A stretch of DNA of 64,000 bases, taken from NCBI GenBank assembly GCA_026874595.1, contig CM049311.1, positions 59,525,953-59,589,952 of the forward strand. Reading direction: 5' to 3'. Of this stretch, positions 51,201 to 63,200 are shown piece by piece. The notes under the pieces were generated by a model. That model did no database searches. It worked only from the letters and a program-made list of their open reading frames with translations, and was not told where the DNA came from. A program made the position numbers and the translations under genes. Numbering within the stretch: the stretch's first letter is position 1; each line of letters opens with the position of its first letter. This DNA is from Sipunculus nudus (lineage: Eukaryota; Annelida; Sipuncula; Golfingiida; Sipunculidae).

Positions 51201-54200
51201 ATTTCAAACTTTTGTCGTGACCCATGGGTCCTTTGTTTATATTCTGGATTCTCAACATCATTGTTTGGCTAAAACTGAATAAATACCAGACATGGTGCAA
51301 ATACTTTGCAAATGTATATGAATATGAATATGTACTCCATTATAAAATTTCTTGCATAAGAATGGGAATTCAGGTAAAAATGAAAGGATTTGAATACCAG
51401 TGCAAATACTTTCAAAATGTATTCATGAATGCATATATTCTATAATATTATTTTAATAATTAGTTCAGTTAGATTTTATTAAAAAAATCATATGATTGTC
51501 TTATTATTTTTAATAAAAGTTATATTGGCACAATATTTGTTATTAAATTTTAATAAATAGTTAAACTCTTTTATTAAATGTGCTGCTTATAAGTTATATG
51601 GCCAAGTCAAAATCTGTGTGACAATAGCACTCCATTTGTTAATAAAATAAATGAAATCAATCCTCTTCCCTGTCTCCAAAAATACTATCAAAATCATACA
51701 TAAGCTAAACACAAACAACTCATAATAAAGTTTATATTTATTACCACACAAAACCAGCATATGCCTCTTTCCCAAATCATATTTTTTATCATATATAACA
51801 GCTGAGCGCCGTGACCCATGGGTCCCTTGTTTCAGAAATCAATGCGGGCGGGCGGGCAGTATTTTATTTTTTACCTTTTTTGTATGTTTCGATAAAATGT
51901 CATATGATTAGGGAAAAGCATGTAAATGACAGGTTTCTTCTTGCTAAACAGGTAAAGCAACTACATAACAAAGGAAATTGTATTGAAATTATATTATTTT
52001 ACCATCTTGAATGACAAAATCACAATTAAAATGTTTGATGCGGAGGGGTTAAAATTGACGAGAGCGGTGCCTGAGAACCATACCTTTTATATTTTTTGGC
52101 CTTAATTTTCTTTTTTTTGCACTTCAGGGCTCCAGATTAACATTTGAAATTATTTGCCCCACATGAATCTGTGATCGTAGCCACAAACAGAAAGTGTTTC
52201 ACATGTTAGATATTAAATGAACATGTTTGAATGTTTGTTCGTTAATGATGTTTGCTTTTAATATTTATACAGTTAAACTAAGAGGTAATTTCAGTTGAAG
52301 TGGTTTTATCAGTATGTTTTTTTAATTTCTCCAAGAAAGAAAATGGCTCTCTCAAAATAAGTTCAGACTCAGATGTTTGGGTAAAGGTCCACGTTTGACT
52401 CACTTCCCCTGTCAGGCAAGTAGGAGCTGACTCTTTGTTGCCCTACCATCATTTTGCTGGAACTCTTTGCTTGCCCTGGGCAAGAAAGAATCTTAAAAAA
52501 AAAAGAAAAACTTTATTCTGGAATCATGAGAAGGCCACAGGACAATAGTTCCAAATATATGAAAATTTGAAGTAAATACAGAAATAAGTATAACAAATGT
52601 CTGATGGCATTGCTCTACTTACTAATACGCAAGTCATTATAACATCATAATTTACTATTATTCTAAAAAAAATGCAATTTACACTCATTCTGTCAGAATT
52701 TCTGTGCAAGTATCCAATATGCACTCTACGACTGATCTGAAAAAAAAATAATTAGGATACCCTATTATATATGTTGTAACTTATGTTTTAAATGTTATAT
52801 AACAGTTCCTTTAACTCATATCAAATCCACTTAGGCAAGCAGTTAACCGTAAATTGTGGTATATGAGTAGGTGCTGACATCTAGCGGCATGTGATGTGAG
52901 AGCTGGTGAGAATAAAGGCATTCTGGGATACTAATATTGAGTTGTTGGTTTTGTCTTGTCGAGTGCGAGCCGTTTCAAACCCAAAAACACGACATAAATG
53001 TTTAGCCCTGAACTTGTTCACTTCCATATCGTTGGATTTTAATATTTTAGGCTCAAACAAGCTGGAATATGTGAATGTGAGTAAGCTGAACTTTGAGTCC
53101 ATGGCCAAGGACCTTCTGTTGGTGCGACACTACAGAGTAGAGGTTTACAAGAGCAAAGGTGCCAAATCTAATGACTGGTCCCTGCTTTACAAGGTCTGTT
53201 ATCTTATCTTCATCTTCTGGTTCACAATAAAATTTGCTAATCTATCAGAAAAAGTGTCTAATCAATTGTAACTGTTATTATGGTTCTTTTGTCACTGTGT
53301 GGTGACTTTCCACTTGTGTTGAAAGGTGCATTTTGAAAGGTTACACTAATTAAATGTAAGTATTTGTTTTAGGTGTTATCAAAGCTAAAATTAAAATGGA
53401 TATAATTTTGAGAATAATATTCTGTGGAAACAAATTTGACTTTATTACTGGTCATACTCAGTCTGGAGATGATACACTGTAGGGCAAGTGTGGTCTGTCT
53501 TATCTGGGGGAATCAGTAGTAGGCCAGAATGTTTATGTTCAGAACAGGATTTGTTGAACTGGGTGACCCCTTGAACTTCTAGATGAAAGGAAGTCAAAAA
53601 GTTTTGATATTCTTGGAGGGGGGGGGGGGGGAGAACCAAATACTCAAACTTAGATTTAAGTTACCAGTGTCTCCACCATATGTGAATATTCACTGTGGAA
53701 TGAGTGTAACTCTGAATTCCTTCAGCTTTCCAGTAGATATTTAAATCTTATCAGTGTCAAAACTCAACTTGTACAAGAAAATGCTTTGAGTTTTCTTAAG
53801 TTATTGTTTGTTGTGATAAATACCAAAAAGCGGTTTTCATCTTCCATGTAAAGTATGTTTAATTTTTAAAGGATAAGTTATGTGAAATAATCCTTTGAAA
53901 ATGAAATTATGTGAAATAACTGTTTCTAGTAAAATGTCACTTGAAAGTACTTATTAGCTTATTCCTCTTAGATTGGATTCTTCATGACAAGTAGAAACTT
54001 TTTTCTAGGCCTCCCCAGGAAACCTGGCCCAGTTTGAAGATGTCCTTTTTGGCTCATCAGATATGTCAGAGGCAGTAGGTGTCATTGCTGTTAAAGTTGC
54101 CAGTGACAACGGGCAGTTGGTGAGTTTACAGTATTTTTTCTATGTCACAAAATCAGGTTGTGTTTAAATTTTCCAACAAACCTTATCTTTGGCAACTTGA

Positions 54201-57200
54201 CCACTGTAGTCAGTCTCATTCACAGAGGATACAAATTTGAACACATTGCCACATGTTAACAACTTCTCAAGACTTGTACACAGGTATATCATAACCAATA
54301 AAGCTATTGAAATTTATTTGAAGATTTGACCAACCTCTGTGATTGTACTTGAGGTTAAGCTAGTACAGTGTCCTTTGTTAATTATTCAAAAGAAATATTC
54401 CTCTTAAAAAAATTGATACATGAGAACTGAAACATACTGTTAATGTTTTAAGCAGGATCTGCTTTCTGATATAAAACTAGGTCATTACGACTTCATGTCT
54501 GAAATCATTTTGTTCCAATTTAACTTAGTTCACTGATTCACTTTATTTTTAAGTTGGTAATTACTTATGTGGTGTATACATCACTTGGTAACTTGATGGA
54601 TGATTTATGATTTCAGTGAACATAATCCATACAGTTGGCATTTAAATAGAGTAAGATAATAGCTAAGTAAGGTGTCTGTGCTGACAAATGTTAGACAGCT
54701 CTATACTGTGTTCCTAAACAAATAACCAGCTCAGGGGTAGAGCACAGGACTCAAAAGCCGGGAGATCATGAGTTAGAATCTCAGCTGAGGCGGTGAGATT
54801 TTTCACAGTCGGCCCCCCACCAAGGGTGAGCACTCTGCTGAATGGGAAGGCTGTTCCCAATGGCTGTGTTTCACTCACAAATTAGTGTGCCTTTCAGGGG
54901 TTCCTCAGTGGTATAACCCAGCAATGGGAAAGATTATGCACCCAGGGCCCGCAGGTGCAATTGGCACTAGGCCAGGATAAACCCAAGCTATCAAATGAAA
55001 GGAAGTGTGTAATATTGCCCTGTCATGTAGTCCAAAACCAGAATGGAATTCTGCAGATGAACATTTACCTAGTTAAGTGAGCATTTAAAAAATGAAGGCG
55101 GTAACCTCCGCCATAAAATATTTGAAAAATTTTGACATCATCTCTCCATTTTAGTTGACACATTATAAATGACTATAATATTATTCAAAGTGAAACTTCA
55201 TTACATATACTTAATTTATACTTGTGCTTTCTTAGTTCACTCAGTCCCTTGTAGATGGTGCTGCAAAAGCCTTGTTGCAATAAATGTCCTTTTTCTCAGG
55301 ATTCACTTTAAAATGAGGTAAAATGGCCCTCTCCCCTGATTACACACTGTTTCATTCCCCAAATTGGCCACAGAGAGGTTGTGTTACAAATTGGTACAAC
55401 CATCGATTATAACATTGATATCTGTGAAAAGGCAGTTTTCCTTCAACATGTTTTCATTAGTTTTCATTCAACATGAGATTATGTATGTGCAAAATTAGGA
55501 TCTGTTTAGTTTCAGTAATTTATTAAAAATTTTTACTTAAAAAATATAAGCAGAAATATTATACTCAACATGTATTGTTAAATGCTGTAAATGATTTAGT
55601 AATGTTTTTTATATTGTGTGTACTGTGTATTGATTATTACATTTTCTGCAGGTTGTTGGAGTAGGGTATGCTGATGCAACCTTACGCAAAATGGGTGTAG
55701 CAGAATTTCCTGATAATGAGCAATTTTCAAACCTAGAGGTAGGTTTGTTAAATCTGCCCATCGTGTAAGTTTTCAGATTGAAGGGGACTTGTAACATATC
55801 AAATGTAAATATGTGTAGAACGTACATTCACTTTGGATAATATTGTTCAGACTTAATATGCAAGATTCCCGCCCTGAGTCTCTCAGTACTTAAGGATAAA
55901 AAGATTTAACTTTTTCTTAAATCATTATCTAAAAAGATTAATTTGTCTTCCACTCTGCTATTTCCTTGGATTGCAGTTACAAACCAATGAGACCCTTCTT
56001 AGTTGTAGTTAAAATAGAAAAGTTTTCAGAGAGCGCAGACCTCCGCCAAAACAGCTCATAACCTCCGTATGGATTCGTCAGAAATGTGTGATAAACACAG
56101 TAGTACAACCACTGAATGTTAAAGCATACTGACACTGAGCACCATCCAGTGTCAACAAACTTAACAAAGCAGCTCATTACCCCAATTTGGCATTGTCAGC
56201 CTGAGAAATGCAGCATTTTCTTAAAACAAAATTCAGGTCCAGATCACCCCCAGAATTGAATCATTTGTTCCTTGTATCATTACCAAGCAGTTCTGAAAAT
56301 TTCATCAAAATCTGCAAAAAACTTTTTGAGTAGTTTTGCTAACAGACAATCAAACCTATGCCGGCAAAAGCATAACCTCCTTGGCAGAGGTAATAAGATA
56401 CTCCAGACTGTCCCTCTGGTGTATTGATTTGTTGTGATCTTGTTTGCAGGCCTTGATCATACAGCTAGGACCCAAGGAGTGTGTGGTACAGTCTGGAGAG
56501 GGACCTGGGGATCCTGCTAAACTCAAACAGGTGCTCCAGAGGAGCGGGCTCCTGGTCACGGAGAAGAAGAAAGGTCAGACACCTTGTCAGAATTGTTGTA
56601 CATACCACTAACATTAAATAATAGCAGCAGTTGAATCATTTAGGTATTTATTACTAAAAAAATGATATATTTCTTTGTGGGCTACATTTAAAGACACTAT
56701 CCACTTCAGTCTGGCCTTGGTTTGCTGTTTTGACTGTCAACCATTCATTGAAGATGACCTTTTCACTGAACAGTTCATAATGACTGTAAAAGATTCATTT
56801 TTGCATTCCCAAACCTGAAGGTTGGTAATACTTTGGTCTTAGTACAGTCAGACTGCAGCGGCTAAGACATATGTTGAGAAACTGTACATCTTGATAGCTA
56901 TAAAACTAATTGACTGTTTTTTGTGAAATTTTGTATCTATACAGAAACAAGTAGAGGAAGTTGCTTGTTTAAATTGGGGTAATGGCTTAACAAGCACAAT
57001 GACCTCAGCCCTTTTTAGGGCAATTTTGAGTAAAATATATACAAAAGAAAATATTTCTCTGGGATGACTTATGGATTGTTCTGATATTTGGTGTGCACTT
57101 AAATCTTAGTGAGCATGATCTGCTACACAAAGTTATGATGCCACCAGCATTTGTCCTGATTTTACATAGTTTTACTGGTAAATTGATCTTGTTACCTATA

Positions 57201-60200
57201 CTTAAAAGTAAGGTAATAGACTGGCATCTTTGAAATTTTGTTCATCGAAGAAAAGGGACATAGGCTATTTGAAATTAAGTTATGAACTTGTATTTCCCAT
57301 TTGAATAAGATTTCTACAAAACATCAGATATTTCAGAACTGGTTAAATGGATTGCTTCAAATTTAGGTTTGCTCGTGTACTATAACATTATTCATTGCAC
57401 TAGACTTGTGATGCCAGCTAATTCCAAGCAATTTCAGTAATATTTCTTTAATTGATTAATCCAAGCAGTCTTTATAAGTGCAGGGATTAAGCATTTTGAA
57501 GTGATTACCATGATAGAAAATTGGCAGATATTCTTATGCCCAGCAGTGGCTTCATTGCCTAGCACTCAGGAGACCTTTACATCAGACATAAGCACATTAT
57601 ATAGTAAATAAAGTTTTAACATTTATGCTTCAACATTTTTTTTTTCAAATTTTGATTCAGTACCACATTTAACCATTATTTACTGGAGGTCATGTATGTA
57701 ATGCAGTTTTTCATAATTATTGGTTTATTCACTTCCAGGAGACTTTTCCACCAAGGACAATGTACAAGATTTGAACCGGCTACTGAAGTTTAAGAAAGGG
57801 GAGCAGGCAAACAGTGCTGCCCTGCGTGAGTGGTTACTGTCTTCACAGAGATACAGTGCTGAGTGGTTTGAGAGCACATACCTCCATCAAGGCTGAACAG
57901 CAATGTTTACTAATAGAGCTTGCTTTCAGGAGAAGAATGTATATCGGTCATTAGCTCAGGTTAAGTGACTGATTATAGATAGTTGTATCGCCAGACAAAG
58001 TCTGGAGATACTATGGTTTAGGCACGGTTGCGCCGCCGCCGCCGCCGCCGCAGAGATTTCTTTTGGACACAATAACTCAAAAAATATTTCAAGGATCTTT
58101 TTCAAACTTGACACATTTATAGATATAGGTGAGAGGACGAAGCCTATTTAAAATGGGGTCATGACCTCAACTAGGAGAGTGACCTTGACCTTGAATAGAT
58201 CCATTTTTGGGGAAAATCACACAAATTCTTAAATATCTCAAGAAATCTTTCATGGATTTATCCAAAAATCAAGTTGGACAAAGATCTTGGATAGTGATGT
58301 CATGTACCGGAAACTGGTGGTGCCACCTAGTATCCTTTTCTTGTTTTTGTGCCGTTTAATACCCCTATCATTGCCACTTGACAGTACTTTTAGCATCACA
58401 AGTCAAAAACTAATTGACAGATTTCTTTAATATTATGCATGTACATAGGTATGAGTTATGGGATGATGTATATTAAAATTGGGGTCATGACCTTTCCTTT
58501 GAGAGTGGCTTTGACCTTGAATATTACCATATATGGTGAAAATCACATAAAATCATGAATATCTTAAAAGGGAGCATGGATTGGTCCAAAAATCAAGTTG
58601 ACGGAAGATCTTGGATAGTTTTGTCTTTTGCAGAAGATAGGTGACGCCACCTGTTGTCCTTTTCTTTGTTTTTTGCGCCTTTGAATACCCCATCATTGCC
58701 ACTTGACAGTATATACTGTGAGCATTATAAGTCAAACAGTAATGGACAGATTTCTTTCATGTTATGCAATTTTTTTTTTTTCAAATGTTGGATATTTTGG
58801 AATGCAGTTTATTGATTTTGGGTCATGACCGTGACTATGAGAGTGACCTTGACCTTGAATATTCCCATATTTGGTGAAAAACATAAAATCATGAATATCT
58901 TAAAAAGGGCCACTTGACAGCACTGTGAGCATTATAAGTCAAAAACTAATGGACAGATTTCTTTTATATTATGCATATACATAGATTTGGATTATGGGAT
59001 GAGATATATTTAAATTTGGGTCCTGACCTTGCATATGAGAGTGGACTTGACTTTAAATATTGCCATATATGGTAAAAATCACCAACAATCATGAAAATCT
59101 CCAGTGAACCTGGGGGATTGCTTCAGCTAGTGGTCTGCAAATGGTGTTGCATCATGTTTTGCCCAAACATCAGCAGTTCTGGGCCATGGTCAGATTCTAT
59201 AAATAGATATGATGGTCAGTGATAAATGAATTAGTGCACTGGGTGTACCACAGAGTCACAACTGGATCATTTTCCTTTGAGAGTGGTCTTGACCTTTGGA
59301 CGAAGACTATTTAAAATGGCTCATGAATGTTGCCTATATGGGACTTGACAGTATTGTCAGCATTATAAAATAAAAATTAAAAAGTTGTTGGATAGTGTTG
59401 TCATGTGCTGGAAACTAATTGGCAGATATCTTTCATATTATGCATATAGATAGATATGGGTAATGTGATGAGTCATTTGCTGGGAACTGCATGGTGGCAC
59501 CCCCTACTCTATTTTCTTGTTTTTCCACAATTTATGCTATTGATAAGGAACAAATGACAATTTTTATGACAATATAACAATTTATTACAAAGAACAAAAT
59601 ATGATGTGAAACAAAATATAACAGATATTATTATTTCATTCTCATTATCATATCTCTCCATCTCTCTGAAATCTTGTCTATCCATCTCTTTCTCTTTCTT
59701 TCTGCTTTACTCTTTATTATTCTCAAACAAGTTACTCCAAACATACATATACAACTCAATACATCATTAAATATATACTTCTATTTATACATAACCTTTT
59801 ACATAACAATTGCCTTTACTTTAAATATTCCTATATTTTGTACAAATGTTTCTCACATTCATTGCTAAAATACAAATACATCACATTATATCAACAAAAT
59901 ACCACAAAACCTTATTTGTCTGGCGATACTATTGCACCAGCAGTGCCAAGAAATGTCTAGTTCATCACTGATTTTCAGGAGAAGTTGATAATGATTATCA
60001 TCTAGAGACTATCAGTGAAATATTAATATGTTCAATTAAAAAAGAGGATTTAAGATTTATTTATATATCACTGGTGCCTGGACCTGCCCACGGCGGAGCA
60101 ACAACACTGCAATGTATGTGTAAAGCTGACAAAAATTAGATACATATATCAGCTTCACTTAATTTGCTTTTTAATGTTGGGACATACTCTAACACTGTTA

Positions 60201-63200
60201 TCTCAAAGTTTCCTGTGTATGACAAATATATAAAACTATAAATGATGTAAAATATAATCAGTTTGCTGAATAAATCAATTTATCACTTGATCATATCAGT
60301 TCTCTTCAGAGCCATTATTAATCACATTGATTTTAAATGTAAGAGGCATAGTTTATATATTAATGTTGTTAATATTCTTGTATCCATTGTTATGTTGGTG
60401 TATTGTATGCACCTATGCTATTAACCTGCACCTATGCTATTAACCAAATCAAGCAATATCTGAGGGAAAAATATACTAAACAAAAAAAGAATGGTACAGA
60501 TTCTATCAGCTTCCAAGGTCATGGGACAGATTGTGTCTCAAAGCTGGGTGATCACGAATTTGAATATCAGCCAAGGTAGTGAAAGTTAGCTCAGCTGACT
60601 GTTAGTCATCTGAGCTACAGCAATCACCCTTTGTCTAGCATCCGTCAGGCTGTCCAGCTGTCTGTCCATTTACAGGGCACAAATGGTAACCATTAGACCT
60701 AGAAACTTTTAACTGTACAACCAGGAGGTCTTGGGCAAATCTCCTTGGAAACCTGAAATTAAGTCATGGTGACCTATATTTTGTGACCTATGGGCCAAAA
60801 ACATGATTTCGGGCACCCAGACAGACAGGGCACAAATTGTATCCATTAGGCCTAGAAACCTCTAACCTTGGAAACCTGAAACTAGGTTACTGACAGCTAT
60901 ATTCTGCGACCTATTGGAAAAGATGTCATATGAGCACCCTGAATGTAAGATGGGGACAAATCGTATCTGTGAGGCCCAGAATCTTCTAACAGAATATCCT
61001 GGGATTTTCCGGGGCAAATCTCTTTGGAAACCTAATATTAGGTCATGGTGACCCATATTTTATGACCTTTGGGCCGAAAACAAGGTTTTTTAGCATCGGA
61101 CTGTCAGACGGGGCACAAATTGATTCAATAAGGCCTAGAATACTCAACCTTGACATTTAGGGAGGTCAAAGCCATATTTGAAAACCTGAAATTAGGTCAT
61201 TTTGACCTATATTTTGAGACCTACAGGCCGAAAACATGATTTTGAGCACCCTGAATGTTAGATGGGGACACATCATATATGTGAGGCCTAGAATCTTTTA
61301 ACTTAATATCTTGGGTGTTTCTAGGCAAATCTCCTTGGAAACCTTAAATTAGGTCATTGCAACCTTCTTTTAATGACCTTCAGGCCAAAAACAAGGTTTT
61401 TTATAATCAGACAGTCAGATGTGGCACATATTGAATCGATAAGTCCTAGAATCCTCCAATGTGACATTAAGGGAGGTCCTTGGCAAATCTCCTAGATGTT
61501 TACCTTTATGTTGTGACCTACAGCCGAAAACATGATTTCAAGCACCCTGAATGTTAGATGGGGACAAATTGTATATGTGAGGCCTAGAATCTTCAAACTC
61601 AGTATCCTAGGAGTTTCTAGGTAAATCTCCCTGGAAACCTGAAATAAGGTCATGGTGACCTATATTTTGCGACCTATGGGCTGAAAACATGATTCTGAGC
61701 CTTCTGAATGTCAGATGGGCACAAATCATATTTGTTAGGCCTAGAATCTTCTAATGCAACATCCTTGGAGGTCCTAGGCAAATCTTCTTGGAAACTTGAA
61801 ATTAGGTCATGGTGACCTACATTTTGTGACCTACAGGTCAAAAACAGAATTTTGAGCACCCAGAAAGTCAGGCAGGGCACCCTTTGTATTTGTTTAGCTT
61901 AGAATCTTCTAATATGATATTCTGAGACATCCTTGGCAAATGTCTGTGGAAAACTGAAAATAGGTCACCATGACCTATATTTTGCTACCTTTAGAAAATA
62001 AGTCGTATTAGCACCCAGACAGTCAGTCAGGGCACACATTGTATCTGTTAAGCCTAGAATCTTCTAATGTAACATTCTGAGACATCCTTGGCCAGTGTCC
62101 TTGGAAAACTAACATTAGGTCACCATGAAAAGATGTCATATAAGCACCCAGACAGTCAGACAGGGCACAAATTGTATCCATTAGGCCTAGAATCTTTAAA
62201 CATAAAATTCAGGAAGGTCCTAGTCAAGTGTCCTTTGGACATCTCCATGACATCCCAAAAAATGTCAGGTTAGAGGTTTCTTGGCCTAATGGATACAATT
62301 TGTGCCCCATCTGACTGTCTGGGTGCCCGAAATCATGTTTTTGGCCCATAGGTCACAAAATATAGGTCACCATGACCTAATTTCAGGTTTCAAAGGGGAT
62401 TTGCCCAGGACCCCTTGGATGTACAGTTAGAAGTTTATAGATCATATGGTTACGATTTGTGCCCTGTTAACGGAAGGACGGCTGGAAGCTGGACAGACGC
62501 CGGATAAAGGGTGATTGCTACAGCTCAGATGACTTACAGTTAGCTGAGCTAAAAACATGAGCACCCAGCCAAAATTAGCTGAGCATCATGGCTCATGGGC
62601 CACTTGTTGTGGTCAGCACCAACCCAAGGTGGGAATTCTGCAGGCTTAATGGGGAGACTGTTCCAACAGTCATATTTCACTCATAAAGTAATTCACCTTT
62701 CAGGGTTTCTTCTGTGACACACACTCGGTACCCACCCAGGTTGACATCAGGATAATTGTGTGCAAGCCCCTGTCATGTAGTCTGAAACTGTAGATATACA
62801 TAGTTTTTAGTTAAGCAAGCCTTACAAAAATGGAGGCAGTTACCTCCACCAAAACATTTAAAAAAAATGCTTATTATGTTGTCATGCAATTAGTCCTGCC
62901 TAAATGATCAAAAGTTTCAATAAATTCATAAATAATTTTAAAAATCTCTAAGTACAAAAAATAAATGTATCTTGATATTTTTGTTTCAGCTGAATCAGAT
63001 TTGCTACATGCAATGGCTTGTATCTCAGCCCTGATCAAATACTTGGAGGTAAGTAGTTCCTGTAATTGCAGGCTGTCAGGGAGAAGATGAATAAATGCTA
63101 TGTTATTTTATAATAAAAATAAAATGAAATACTTTATTAAAACTGCACTAGCATTTCTCTTTACACCCACAACCTCTTAAGAACAGCATAACTTTTCAAC

